Below are positions 43,401-51,341 of a stretch of 64,000 nucleotides of DNA, in pieces. A program made the translations under genes and the position numbers. The stretch lies in assembly GCF_014466985.1 (NCBI RefSeq), contig NZ_AP022826.1, positions 372,001 through 436,000 of the forward strand. The letters run 5' to 3'. The first letter of the stretch is position 1; each line of letters opens with the position of its first letter. Source of the stretch: Nitrosophilus labii (GTDB taxonomy: Bacteria > Campylobacterota > Campylobacteria > Campylobacterales > Nitratiruptoraceae). The notes beneath the pieces are model-generated. The model ran no database searches. It was not told the DNA's origin and was given only the letters and a program-made list of their open reading frames with translations.

Positions 43401-43631
43401 CAAGCGGTATAGTTTATATCGTACGATATTTCCGGCAAGGTTTATTCCAAGAAGTATTTGCAGTATCTCAAACCATTTTGCCGCATATACCAGCGCCCAG
43501 GCCGTTTCGGTTCCAAAATCGTTTTCTATAAATGTGGCTACCGCTATAGAAAATGCGAAAATTATCGTTAAAATCACCATTGTTTTCATAGATATAAGAA
43601 TATTCCAAATATTTAGGATCATATTTCTCAT
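40422..43631 (-). CDS. ccsBA: Fused cytochrome c synthase CcsBA (system II)
   Basis: A 1069-residue inner membrane heme lyase that exports heme and attaches it to apocytochromes c. The N-terminal half is CcsB/ResB-like (TM segments at about 15-35, 75-95 and near 440-460, with a large periplasmic loop). The C-terminal half is CcsA with GHAPWSNGYEAMLYISW, LSWLDPQITTLVPVLKSYW, HVSVITASYG and the tryptophan-rich WGRYWGWDPKETWAL heme-handling motif. Campylobacterota often carry several specialised CcsBA enzymes for unusual heme motifs. This copy lies 110 bp downstream of a multiheme cytochrome operon on the same strand, which suggests it serves those cytochromes. Confidence 0.94.
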   Translation of the reverse strand: MRNMILNIWNILISMKTMVILTIIFAFSIAVATFIENDFGTETAWALVYAAKWFEILQILLGINLAGNIVRYKLYRLKKLPAFIFHLGFLIILIGSGLTRYFGYEGVMHIREGQSENRMLSADAYLQIQAKKGDEEAYKEKKIFLSSIGGNDFEEKLEIGGKTLYVRYKDFIKNAEKIVVEDKNGKPIISITVATPSGPEIYILEYNQYADLGPILITFGAKEPKEVKKPYLHIFIKDGKFYFTSNQDTGYFKMATQEKGMLAANKAHPYETKLMYIINGIQLVPQKALLKGVKKIVSADEVDSAMKMKGQKLSALVVEVELDGEKKEVALMGMGRRFKGYSENINIKDTQISLEWGSKELTLPFYLYLKDFVIEKYPGSMSPSSYESHVILYDEKNGVKMPYRIYMNHTLEYGGFKFFQSSYDQDEKGTILSVNHDPGKWPTYIGYILLGVGFLLNILNPYSRFGRLARTRYIKPTQNALALILFFTMVSGKLYAQNEQHIHTHQINNIDKIIETVKKIDKKHADLFGTILLQGPDGRIKPIDSAAIDILNKIHGSDTMFGLTHNQIILGMASKPTYWQKIKMIKVNHPGVKKLLGLNENEKYFAFIDIFDKYGNYKLAKLVEEAVRKRPGERDKFDKELIKVDERINIAYMVYTGEFMRIFPLKNDPNKTWYSPSAALKTFPPEERKVIRTILEKNFKGLNKGLNTGDWTLADEAVNEIKAYQKKYGSDIIPSENRIKAELLYNRLDIFNRLVPVYLISGLILLFFIFARLMKPSLNLEKPTKIVVIILFLAFLAHTFNLGLRWYVAGHAPWSNGYEAMLYISWSIILAGILFARQSEFAVSSTAIFAGITLFVAHLSWLDPQITTLVPVLKSYWLTIHVSVITASYGFLGLSALLGFIALILFILLGFTKNTETQKQIVLNINEANRINEMSMIVGLSLLTLGNFLGGVWANESWGRYWGWDPKETWALVTILVYTALIHLRFVPKAWNSFNFAAFSVVSYSSVIMTYFGVNYYLSGLHSYAAGDPVPIPTWVYYAVAIVSAIILAAYKNTRIYDSVKKAALRDIN

Positions 43632-43741
43632 AAAACTCCTTTTAGTTTTGCATAAATCGACTATATACTTTTATAGCTTTAAAAAGTAGATACAAAAGAA
43701 TATACTGATAATTTTTATTTATAATTAAGCTTAAAGTCATG

Positions 43742-44257
43742 CTATTTCTTTTCTTTTTGAGAGAGTATATCGATACCTGAAATCTTCCATCTGTTGTTAT
43801 CTTTTAAAAGAGAGTATTTTACTTGGTAAAAGATTTTAGTCAGCGGGTAAGCCTCTTTTGTTTTACCGTTTGGTAGATAGTTTAGATATCTATAGCTCCA
43901 TTTTTCGTTTGTATAGGCTTGGGCGCTATTTTTATTTACAACAATTTTTTTGAACTCTATCTTATCTAAAGAGGCGTTCATGTATAGATTGTTTTCTTGC
44001 CAAGCGGCGATCCAAAAATAGTTTTTTTTACTTATTTTTTCGGTTGCTACGGCTTTTAAAAAATCCATATTTTTAAAAACTTTTATGAAATCTTTTTTTT
44101 TAGCCGATTTTATAATGGTTTGATTGTATGTTAAAATCGTCTCTTTTATATCTTTTATATCTTCTGTGTCTGTATTGGCAATGAGCGTTACGGATAGAAA
44201 CAGAAGGGAAAAAAGAGTTACTTTTGTTCCCTTATGGTTGAGGAGTGACTGGATCAT
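43742..44257 (-). CDS. NTF2/cystatin-like secreted protein of the cytochrome operon
   Basis: A 171-residue protein that I cannot assign to a known family. From ATG 44257 (GGAGG eight bases upstream) it has a hydrophobic segment near residues 13-28, then helices (IKETILTYNQTIIKSAKKKDFIKVF) and curved-sheet strands ending KYSLLKDNNRWKISGIDIL, the pattern of an NTF2-like (SnoaL/DUF4440) fold. It overlaps the end of the multiheme cytochrome gene by 26 bp in another frame and is the last gene before ccsBA. A periplasmic accessory role is possible. Confidence 0.5.
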   Translation of the reverse strand: MIQSLLNHKGTKVTLFSLLFLSVTLIANTDTEDIKDIKETILTYNQTIIKSAKKKDFIKVFKNMDFLKAVATEKISKKNYFWIAAWQENNLYMNASLDKIEFKKIVVNKNSAQAYTNEKWSYRYLNYLPNGKTKEAYPLTKIFYQVKYSLLKDNNRWKISGIDILSQKEKK

Positions 44258-46358
44258 ATCCACTTCCTCCATCTCCATAACCAAGTACATTTTTTCCGTG
44301 ACAGCCGCCTCCGCTACAGGTAGGAGCATAAACGTTATCTGCCAATATATCCAAAGAGGTAGGATTTGCTTTTCTATATCCCATAATTTTTAACATTTTA
44401 GTTCCGTTATAGTTGTAGTTATAGGGTTCCGGAAAGTTTGTATATCCTATAAGTCTTGAAACTGGCGAACCATGAGGAATGGCTATATGACACTCTACAC
44501 AGGCTATGTTAAGTCTTGACATTCTCCAGATCCATTGTTTATGCGGATAGTTTAGATTGTGACAGTTTGCGCAAAATAGTCCAGGGATAGTACCATCTGC
44601 TTGAATTTGACCAGTGCTGAATAGATTACCATTTTGATCTACCGGCCAGTACTTATTGGGACCCTTTAGCATAAATTTTGCGTTTGAGCCGTGAGGACCT
44701 TTAGGATCGACGCTATCTTCATTGTCAGCACCGTGACAATCTGAACAGTACATGGTTTGATTACCTAGATTTTGATTCCAAGGTGGAAACATTACGTCGG
44801 TAGTCCCCCAAGTGTCTAAACCTCTAGGCGCGTAAGAGCCCGGCATCTGGTTAAGAGGCATTATTACCGGATGAGCCGATTTGTTGTTGGGGTTAAATTC
44901 CATTGCCTGATCCGTAGCATTCATAGCTTCGTTGTCTATCCAAGCCGAGGTTGAAGCGGTGGCGATTTCCGTAGAGGCTGTAGCTTGAGTAGGTCCTAAC
45001 GCCCAGTACGAGTGACATTTAAAACAGATCTGATACTCTTTTTCGGCCTCTGCTAAAGTTGTAAAAGAGGTTGGTTGAGTCCAGTTGGCCGGCCAGCTAG
45101 TAGGCTCTATACCGGTAACGCCTTTTAAAACGTTTGAAACTAGATTAGTCGAAATATCGGGTAAAGTAGGATACCACTGTCCAGCCGGTGCGTGTGTTCC
45201 GGCCTCGGCTTTATGGGGATTGTGACAATCCATACATTCGGCGTGTTTCGATGTGTCCCACTTAACGCTATGAGAGGCTGCCGGATCAGTTTCTACCGAA
45301 CCGTAACCGTAAAGCGTATCTAGGTTTGTATGCACTCCGTCAATCGTATTTGTCGGATGCGAATAGAGTCTATTTAAGACGGTTTCAATCTGTTTATTTG
45401 TTGATAGCGTACTTCCAGTACCGTGACAAGGTGCTGTACTTCTAGTGTCGGAAGCGCCCATGTAGCAGCTATTTTGTTCCACTTTTCTTAGAAGATAGGG
45501 TTTTCCTTGTCCGTTGTGTGGGGTATGGCAGTTAGCGCAGTAAAGATCACTCACGCTTACGCTTGCGCCGTTATTGTATCTGCTATTTACCAAAGTGTCC
45601 GTATAGGTATTGGTTGCTGTTCCGTGTGCGCCTAGTGTTGTGCTATTTTGGTTTTTGGTGTGACATGACATACATGTTTTTTTTACGTTATCACCGTGAT
45701 TAATGCCCGTTGTAACTCTTAAAAATTTTGAGTTTTCTATATGGGGATCATGGCAAGAGGAACACTCTACATATTGCTTCCCGTTGTAAGTATAGAGTTT
45801 TAAAGGTGCATCGGGACTATTTTTTAACTCGATACTTTTACTTCCTACGTCAAAATTTTTGATATTTGTAGGGTCGTATTCAATGCCGACCGGATGGTGT
45901 ATAGAGAGATCGGTGCCTATAAATCCCTCGGCCGTTGAGGGCATAGTGCCGTCGGCGTTAACCCCTAACATATCTATGAGAGTATTTCCTAAAATATTTC
46001 CTCTTACCATATAAACAGAACCTATGGCTACAGTACCGTCATGACAGCTAAGACACTGTCTAGAGAGTGACCCCGGAGTTCCCTCGGTAATACCTAGATC
46101 GGCCGGAAGCGGATAGTTGGTTCTTTTTAGATACTCGCTCTCATACATAGTATAAGCCGATTGAGGCATAGATCTGTTCCAAAGAGGCTTACCGGGTTGC
46201 GAATGGTGGGGGATATGGCAAAAAACGCACACCTCCCGCTCTGTGGAGGCTTTTATGTTACCTGGACCTGTAACGGAGAGGTTATGTTTGGTGTTTAAAA
46301 TAGTACCGGCATAGATAAAAGAGATAGAAATGGTTATTAAAGTAACAATTAGTTTCAT
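44232..46358 (-). CDS. Large multiheme cytochrome c (about 12 hemes) with OmcE-like N-terminal module
   Basis: A 708-residue secreted cytochrome (signal peptide 1-17). Ten CxxCH sites are visible: CVFCH, CLSCH, CSSCH, CMSCH, CANCH, CMDCH, CFKCH, CSDCH, CANCH, CVECH. Two irregular sites are also present: CX12CH (CYMGASDTRSTAPCH, about residue 305) and CX4CH (CSGGGCH, near the C-terminus). The first ~235 residues repeat the layout of the two small tetraheme cytochromes encoded nearby (TKHNL, CHIPH, PLWN, CLSCHDG, HHPVG, CSSCHDPH, FLR, CMSCH), so the protein looks like a tetraheme module fused to a longer multiheme region. It is in an operon with a beta-barrel, NHL proteins and a PPIase, suggesting a place in an outer membrane electron conduit. 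Confidence 0.88.
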   Translation of the reverse strand: MKLIVTLITISISFIYAGTILNTKHNLSVTGPGNIKASTEREVCVFCHIPHHSQPGKPLWNRSMPQSAYTMYESEYLKRTNYPLPADLGITEGTPGSLSRQCLSCHDGTVAIGSVYMVRGNILGNTLIDMLGVNADGTMPSTAEGFIGTDLSIHHPVGIEYDPTNIKNFDVGSKSIELKNSPDAPLKLYTYNGKQYVECSSCHDPHIENSKFLRVTTGINHGDNVKKTCMSCHTKNQNSTTLGAHGTATNTYTDTLVNSRYNNGASVSVSDLYCANCHTPHNGQGKPYLLRKVEQNSCYMGASDTRSTAPCHGTGSTLSTNKQIETVLNRLYSHPTNTIDGVHTNLDTLYGYGSVETDPAASHSVKWDTSKHAECMDCHNPHKAEAGTHAPAGQWYPTLPDISTNLVSNVLKGVTGIEPTSWPANWTQPTSFTTLAEAEKEYQICFKCHSYWALGPTQATASTEIATASTSAWIDNEAMNATDQAMEFNPNNKSAHPVIMPLNQMPGSYAPRGLDTWGTTDVMFPPWNQNLGNQTMYCSDCHGADNEDSVDPKGPHGSNAKFMLKGPNKYWPVDQNGNLFSTGQIQADGTIPGLFCANCHNLNYPHKQWIWRMSRLNIACVECHIAIPHGSPVSRLIGYTNFPEPYNYNYNGTKMLKIMGYRKANPTSLDILADNVYAPTCSGGGCHGKNVLGYGDGGSGYDPVTPQP

Positions 46359-46368
46359 ATCCGCCTCC

Positions 46369-47361
46369 TTATTTGTAGTTTAGTATCTTAAATATCTGTA
46401 CTCTCATGTTGTATGAGTCTGTAACGTACACAAACCCCTCTTTAGTTATCTCTATATCTTCCGGCATGGCAAATTCTCCCGCCTTTTGTCCGTAGCTTCC
46501 TAAGGACAATAAAATGTTACCATTATTATCAAAAATCTGAATAGCGTGAAATAGCGTGTCGGTTATATATATATTACCATATTTATCTACCGCTAACCCT
46601 CTAGGGTTTGAAAAACTTCCTATCGTATTGCCGAGACTGCCAAATTTTTTTACAAATTTTCCTTTTTTGTCAAAGATCTGTACTCTATGGTTCATCGAAT
46701 CGCTAACATATAAAAATCCTTTATCGTCAAAATTTATAAACGTCGGCCTGTTAAACTCTCCGTTTTTGTTTCCTAGACCTCCTATAAAGCTTTTATACTC
46801 TCCTTTTGGAGTAAAGATTTTTATTTTTGAAGCTAGCGTATCGGATACTAATATAAGATCTTTTTCTTTGTTATAGGCTATGCCCGTTGGGCGTTTGAGT
46901 CTTTTTTCTCCGATTTTTCTTAAAAAATTTCCGTTTTTATCTAGAACCATAACCACTTTTTGCACCGAATCGGTTATATATATATTATCTCTTTTATCGG
47001 TAGTTACGTCTATGGGAGAGATGAAGCGAAACTCTTTTTTTACATCTATAGTTTTTAGCTTTTTATTTTTAAGATCAAAGATAAACAAAGCTTTAGCTCC
47101 TATATCTGTTATGTATAACTTGTCGTCGCTAAAGTGGATGCCAAAAGGTTTTATAAGTTTTTTCTCTTCGCTACCTGCGAAAAAATCCCAAATTTTTGCG
47201 AAAAACCCTTTTTTGATATCTAAATCTTCGGCTTTTGATATACTTTTTACATAAGCTATCTTAGCTTTTTCCGGAGGCTGTGGCCAGTAAAGAGTTTTTT
47301 CGTTTTTTTGCGCGCATAACTGAAGAGTAAAAGCTAGAGCTACAATCCATAACTTTTTCAT
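46369..47361 (-). CDS. NHL-repeat beta-propeller protein (secreted)
   Basis: A 330-residue protein with an N-terminal signal peptide; LQLC near residues 14-17 could be a lipobox. The rest is a six-bladed NHL propeller: repeated units of the type GNIYITDSVQKVVMVLDKNG, KRPTGIAY, GFLYVSDSMNHRVQIFDKKG, NPRGLAVDKYGNIYITDT and PEDIEITKEGFVYVTDSYN. It is paralogous to the NHL lipoprotein encoded four genes upstream in the operon. NHL proteins are recurrent neighbours of multiheme cytochrome conduits in metal-reducing bacteria (remembered); they may act as a periplasmic or surface scaffold. Confidence 0.85.
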   Translation of the reverse strand: MKKLWIVALAFTLQLCAQKNEKTLYWPQPPEKAKIAYVKSISKAEDLDIKKGFFAKIWDFFAGSEEKKLIKPFGIHFSDDKLYITDIGAKALFIFDLKNKKLKTIDVKKEFRFISPIDVTTDKRDNIYITDSVQKVVMVLDKNGNFLRKIGEKRLKRPTGIAYNKEKDLILVSDTLASKIKIFTPKGEYKSFIGGLGNKNGEFNRPTFINFDDKGFLYVSDSMNHRVQIFDKKGKFVKKFGSLGNTIGSFSNPRGLAVDKYGNIYITDTLFHAIQIFDNNGNILLSLGSYGQKAGEFAMPEDIEITKEGFVYVTDSYNMRVQIFKILNYK

Positions 47362-47370
47362 ATCTTATCC

Positions 47371-49080
47371 TTACAATTTTCTCTCTATTCTAAAATAGAT
47401 ATTAGTATGAGTTCTTTGCCCTTCTTCTGAGCCCGTTTGTGCACTATAAGCAGAACCTACCGATACTTTAACCTTTCTTACTTTATAGACCAATTCAGCT
47501 TTTGAAGTGTATGTGGTTAGACCATATACCGTATCGCTAGTGACTTTACCTAAAACCCTAAATATCAGATCTCTTCTTAACGTATATAAAAATTCGCTGT
47601 TTGCATAGGGATTGGTCCTTTTTGTATAGTTTCCTCCGCTGTATCTAAAACCTAGATTTGCCGAAAATTTTCCTCTATATCCAACATTTGTCCAATAGCT
47701 AAGGCTGTTATTTAAACCGTAATATGTTTTTGATACGCTTTGTGTTTGATTGTTGTCAAGATATTCATTCTTTTCCAAAGTAGAGTACAAAGAGATATTG
47801 AAATTAATATTTTCTTTAAACATTTTATTGTATCTAGCGTTTGCGCTAATCCTCTGTATCGCGTCGACTCCCGTAGATATAAGCTGGTAAAAAGATAAAT
47901 CTGAAGATATTGAGCTTTTTGCTTCCTTAAAGTTTTTTGACAATCCAGCCGTTAGTGTATATGAAAGCATATTGCGATCATCTAAAGTTATATTTTGATC
48001 TCTATATTTTTCAGCTCTCCCCGTTACGTCTAAACTTAAAGTTCCTATGAGATCTTTTGTGAGAGATTTTTGGTATGAGGCTCCAAGCGTTAAGCTAGTT
48101 AAAGTCATATCGGCAGAATCTCCTCTTGCGTTAAATACCTGAAGATTCTGCCTTGTTGAGATATTGTTGTCAAAATTATATATGTTGTTTAGATTTAGAG
48201 TTAGATAGTTGTTTTTTGTTCCGTTTGAACTTACGCTATCGGCAAGTAGCGAGCTGTTAAGTCTCCACTTTCTATTTGGTGAATAGGTGTGATTGATATA
48301 CGCCGTTATACTCTCTAGTTGCAAATAGGTATTATTTAAATATTTGGCGTATGAGGTTAGATTTGAGATATCTGAGATTTTCCAAGAGAGATTTGCTAAA
48401 GCCGAATCATAGCTATCGCTCCACTGATCTATATAGTTAATACCTCTATCCTCTTTATAGTAGTCTCTATTTTCATGCTCTAAAGTTAAGTTTGCATTGA
48501 TGTTCTTTTCAAACTCTTTGTTAAATGTCAGTAAAAACTTTTTTCTTTTTTGATTTTCATAAGAAAATGCTGTAGTCTGTTCGGAGGTAGAGTCTCTATA
48601 TGCGTAACCGATATTTACAATATTATTTTTTATACTTCCTCTTATACCTTGAGCGTCTAGATTATAAGTGGAGAGTAGTGAACTCCCAGCTTGAATATTC
48701 CATACTGGAGATTCGGTTTTTTCTTTATAAATAGTAAAAGGATAGTTAGATTTTTTAATTATATCGGCGTAAAATCTATAGTTGATATTTTTTACGTCGC
48801 TTTCAACGGTATATGAACTATTTTCGTTTGTTACGGTAGATTTTGAATTGTCTATAAGTAATCCAAATCCAAGATCGTAGGTTAGAAGATACGGACTATA
48901 TATGAAACTTGTATAACCTAGTTCATAATTTTGTATATAGGAACTTTTCTCCGTTTTATTTGTAGAGTTTTCGGTATTGTCAAACATTACGGTATATGAG
49001 AGTTTACCGTAATAATTTTTAGCCTGAAGAGTTGAAAAATATAGAACAGATACTATAAGAACAGAAAATAGTCTCTTCAT
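47371..49080 (-). CDS. Outer membrane beta-barrel protein of the cytochrome operon
   Basis: A 569-residue protein with a signal peptide (1-20, FSTLQA-K) and alternating aromatic/polar strands throughout, such as YYGKLSYTVMFDN, YELGYTSFIYSPYLLTYDLGF, KKFLLTFNKEF and GKFSANLGFRYSGG. The length would allow some 24-28 strands, the size of MtrB/PioB-type porins that hold a cytochrome, although I see no sequence motif specific to MtrB. The C-terminus (IYFRIERKL) ends in a hydrophobic residue. It lies between the NHL protein and PPIase genes. I infer a porin component of an electron conduit; a simple porin is the alternative. Confidence 0.75.
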   Translation of the reverse strand: MKRLFSVLIVSVLYFSTLQAKNYYGKLSYTVMFDNTENSTNKTEKSSYIQNYELGYTSFIYSPYLLTYDLGFGLLIDNSKSTVTNENSSYTVESDVKNINYRFYADIIKKSNYPFTIYKEKTESPVWNIQAGSSLLSTYNLDAQGIRGSIKNNIVNIGYAYRDSTSEQTTAFSYENQKRKKFLLTFNKEFEKNINANLTLEHENRDYYKEDRGINYIDQWSDSYDSALANLSWKISDISNLTSYAKYLNNTYLQLESITAYINHTYSPNRKWRLNSSLLADSVSSNGTKNNYLTLNLNNIYNFDNNISTRQNLQVFNARGDSADMTLTSLTLGASYQKSLTKDLIGTLSLDVTGRAEKYRDQNITLDDRNMLSYTLTAGLSKNFKEAKSSISSDLSFYQLISTGVDAIQRISANARYNKMFKENINFNISLYSTLEKNEYLDNNQTQSVSKTYYGLNNSLSYWTNVGYRGKFSANLGFRYSGGNYTKRTNPYANSEFLYTLRRDLIFRVLGKVTSDTVYGLTTYTSKAELVYKVRKVKVSVGSAYSAQTGSEEGQRTHTNIYFRIERKL

Positions 49081-49085
49081 CTATC

Positions 49086-50042
49086 TTACCGATTATTGAA
49101 GTAGTTCTCTATTTTAGACTCTTTTTTTGCTCTCTTTAGTATCTCCTCCATCCTCTTTTTTTCTTCTTTTGCTTTTAACTCTCTTTTTAGTTTCTCTTTT
49201 ATTTCCTCAAAAGTGAAGAGTTTTTCGGGAGTTTTCTTTTCAAGTTTGATAATATAAAATCCTTTTGTTGTCTCTATGGGCTCGCTTATCTCTCCCTCTT
49301 TTAGCTTTATAGCCTCTTTTTCGATAGGTTCTTCAAGCATTCCTTGATGTATAAATCCCATATCGCCGCCTTTGATCCTTGTCATATCGTTTGAGTATTT
49401 TCTAGCAAGTTCAGAAAAATCCTCTCCTTTTTTAAGTTTTTCCATAACCTCTTTAGCTCTTTTTAAAGCTTTTTGTCTACCTTTTGGATCAGTAGGGTCG
49501 TTCCTTAAGTAGATAAGTTTTAGTTTTAGTTTTGGAGGCATTTTAAACTTGTATCTATTTTTTTCGTAATACTCTTTTAACTCTTTTTCGCTAAACTCTT
49601 TTTTAACCTCTTTATCGTAAAGCTTTCGTATAAGAAGATCCTCTTTTAATCCCTTTAAAAATTCCTCATAACTCATATTTGAGATTTTGAGTCTTCTTTT
49701 TAGATTCTCTTTATTACCGTACGCTTTTATAAATCTTTTTTCCGCCTTTTTAAGCTCTTTTTTCGATACTTTATAACCTCTCTTTTTTGCATAGTCTAGT
49801 AATACTCTTTTGTTTATGAGATCTTTTAGAGCCTCTTTTTCGAGCTCTTTTCTTTTCTCATCCGATACGTTTGAGTGTATGAAGTTCCTAGGTATAAGGA
49901 GTTGAACTTGTATATCTAACTCTTTTTTTGTTATGTTGTAGTCGTTTACTTTAGCTACTACGTTTTTATTTTGGTTTTGCGCAAAAATGATACTAACAAC
50001 TATAATCGGCGCAAAAATTTTAAAAAAATTTTTCATATTCAT
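49086..50042 (-). CDS. Parvulin-type peptidyl-prolyl isomerase (SurA/PrsA-like)
   Basis: A 318-residue periplasmic foldase. It has a signal peptide (about 1-22), an N-terminal SurA-like chaperone helix domain (residues ~25-165; NKRVLLDYAKKRGYKVS, EEFLKGLKEDLLIRKLY), then one parvulin domain at about 175-270. The domain signature is GEDFSELARKYSNDMTRIKGGDMGF and ISEPIETTKGFYIIKLE. The C-terminus is a lysine/glutamate-rich helix. Being in the operon with a beta-barrel and secreted cytochromes, it probably assists their folding. Gaps of 2 and 5 bp to its neighbours. Confidence 0.9.
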   Translation of the reverse strand: MNMKNFFKIFAPIIVVSIIFAQNQNKNVVAKVNDYNITKKELDIQVQLLIPRNFIHSNVSDEKRKELEKEALKDLINKRVLLDYAKKRGYKVSKKELKKAEKRFIKAYGNKENLKRRLKISNMSYEEFLKGLKEDLLIRKLYDKEVKKEFSEKELKEYYEKNRYKFKMPPKLKLKLIYLRNDPTDPKGRQKALKRAKEVMEKLKKGEDFSELARKYSNDMTRIKGGDMGFIHQGMLEEPIEKEAIKLKEGEISEPIETTKGFYIIKLEKKTPEKLFTFEEIKEKLKRELKAKEEKKRMEEILKRAKKESKIENYFNNR

Positions 50043-50044
50043 AT

Positions 50045-51148
50045 CTATTTATCCTTTTTGTTTTCCTCATTTTTTTTATTGCTTTTTTTATACTCTTTTA
50101 ACTCTTGATACTTTTTAGGATTGGCTTTTTTCCACTTGTCACTTACGTATTGATACACCTGCACTCTTGCGTTAAAGGAGTCAACGATATAAACTTTATC
50201 TTCTTCATCTACGTAAATACCTGCGGGTAGATAAAATTTTCCTGGATCAAAACCGGCACCGCCGAAAAAGAGAAGTATTCTTCCTTTTTGATCGAAAATT
50301 TGAACGTTGTTAAAGGCTGCGTCAGCAACGTATAGATGATCTTCGGAGTCAATTCCTATGCCTTTTGGTCGAGCAAACATCCCGGGCACGTTTCCAAGCT
50401 TTCCAAATTTTGTTAAGAACTCTCCGTCTTCGTCAAATATCTGGACTCTAAAATTTTGGGTATCCACTATGGCTACGTTGTTGTTTTCTCTATCTATAGC
50501 TATGTTGGTAGGAAAGTTAAACTCGCCGTCCTCTTTACCTCTTTTTCCAAACTCAAAAAGTAGTTTTTTTGTTTTTAGATCGTACACTTTTACGTTGTGC
50601 GACTTTGTATCTACTACGTATATTCTATTTAGTTTATTGTTTATGGCTATTCCGGAAGGTCTTCTAAACTCTCCTTTTTCTCCTAGAGCAAAGACTAGGT
50701 TTCCGTTTTTATCGTAACCGAACACTTTTTTTTGTTTCGAGTCCGAGACGTAAACAATCCCTTTGGAATCTATAGCTATTCCAACCGGTAAAGCCAGTTT
50801 TCCGGGAGGTTTTTCTCCTAAAAATGATATCTTTTTATTTTTGGTATCTATAGCAAAAACTAGCGCTAGTGCGGTATCAGTGACGTATATAACTCCGTTT
50901 TTAGCGGCAACTCCGTAAGGCTTAAAAAGGTTTTTTCCAAGCCCTTTTTGCTGCTCTCCCAAAAAAGCGTCAAGAGTGCTATTTTTAACGAAGTTCGCCT
51001 CTCCTCTGTAACTTGTAACGTAAAAGAGTCTGGGTTCTTCAGGAGGCGGCGGCATGACTATCTTTATTTCTTCTTGCTTTTGCGAAGTACAGCCTGTTAG
51101 TATAAAAGTTACATATAAAAACCATAAAATTAGCTTTGCCTTTTTCAA
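50045..51148 (-). CDS. NHL-repeat lipoprotein, first gene of the conduit operon
   Basis: A 367-residue NHL beta-propeller lipoprotein. From TTG at 51148 the N-terminus is (M)KKAKLILWFLYVTFILTGC with lipobox LTGC; GGAGG lies six bases upstream. The frame continues 25 codons further up but that would bury the signal peptide. NHL units include GVIYVTDTALALVFAIDTKN, GIVYVSDSKQKKVFGYDKNG, DHLYVADAAFNNVQIFDQKG and DKVYIVDSFNARVQVYQY. The C-terminal ~30 residues are a Lys/Glu-rich tail. It heads a tight minus-strand operon running to 43742, with a TATAAT promoter at 51180-51185 and a perfect inverted repeat further upstream. Confidence 0.87.
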   Translation of the reverse strand: MKKAKLILWFLYVTFILTGCTSQKQEEIKIVMPPPPEEPRLFYVTSYRGEANFVKNSTLDAFLGEQQKGLGKNLFKPYGVAAKNGVIYVTDTALALVFAIDTKNKKISFLGEKPPGKLALPVGIAIDSKGIVYVSDSKQKKVFGYDKNGNLVFALGEKGEFRRPSGIAINNKLNRIYVVDTKSHNVKVYDLKTKKLLFEFGKRGKEDGEFNFPTNIAIDRENNNVAIVDTQNFRVQIFDEDGEFLTKFGKLGNVPGMFARPKGIGIDSEDHLYVADAAFNNVQIFDQKGRILLFFGGAGFDPGKFYLPAGIYVDEEDKVYIVDSFNARVQVYQYVSDKWKKANPKKYQELKEYKKSNKKNEENKKDK

Positions 51149-51179
51149 ATAGCGCCTCCATAATTTAAATTTATACAAA

Positions 51180-51185
51180 ATTATA
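51180..51185 (-). promoter_or_regulatory. -10 box of the NHL/PPIase/barrel/cytochrome operon
   Basis: TATAAT on the minus strand, 31 nt upstream of the TTG start of the NHL lipoprotein, with the ribosome site GGAGG in between. No -35 recognised. Confidence 0.55.
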
Positions 51186-51234
51186 TCAAATAGAAAAGGC
51201 AGAGGCAATTTTTGGCGTGACAATACTATAACCT

Positions 51235-51280
51235 TAACTTATCTGTTACAATTTTTTCAAAAACGGTAACAGATAAGTTA
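51235..51280. promoter_or_regulatory. Perfect 15-bp inverted repeat upstream of the conduit operon
   Basis: TAACTTATCTGTTAC (51235-51249) and GTAACAGATAAGTTA (51266-51280) are exact reverse complements with a 16-nt spacer, centred about 85 bp upstream of the predicted transcription start. It may be an operator or a second hairpin behind the adjoining terminator. The arms contain GTAACA, which resembles a half-site of the direct repeats near the cytochrome genes. Confidence 0.55.
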
Positions 51281-51289
51281 AAATAGGCA

Positions 51290-51327
51290 AAAAAAAAGGT
51301 ACGGCCGAAGCCGTACCTTTTTTTTTA
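51290..51327. terminator. Strong terminator with UUCG tetraloop
   Basis: Stem GGTACGGC (51298-51305) and GCCGTACC (51310-51317) flanked by A9 and T9 tracts. On the minus strand the loop is TTCG. It terminates the tetraheme cytochrome gene ending at 51342 and could act in both directions. Confidence 0.92.
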
Positions 51328-51341
51328 TACAAAAGCCAATA

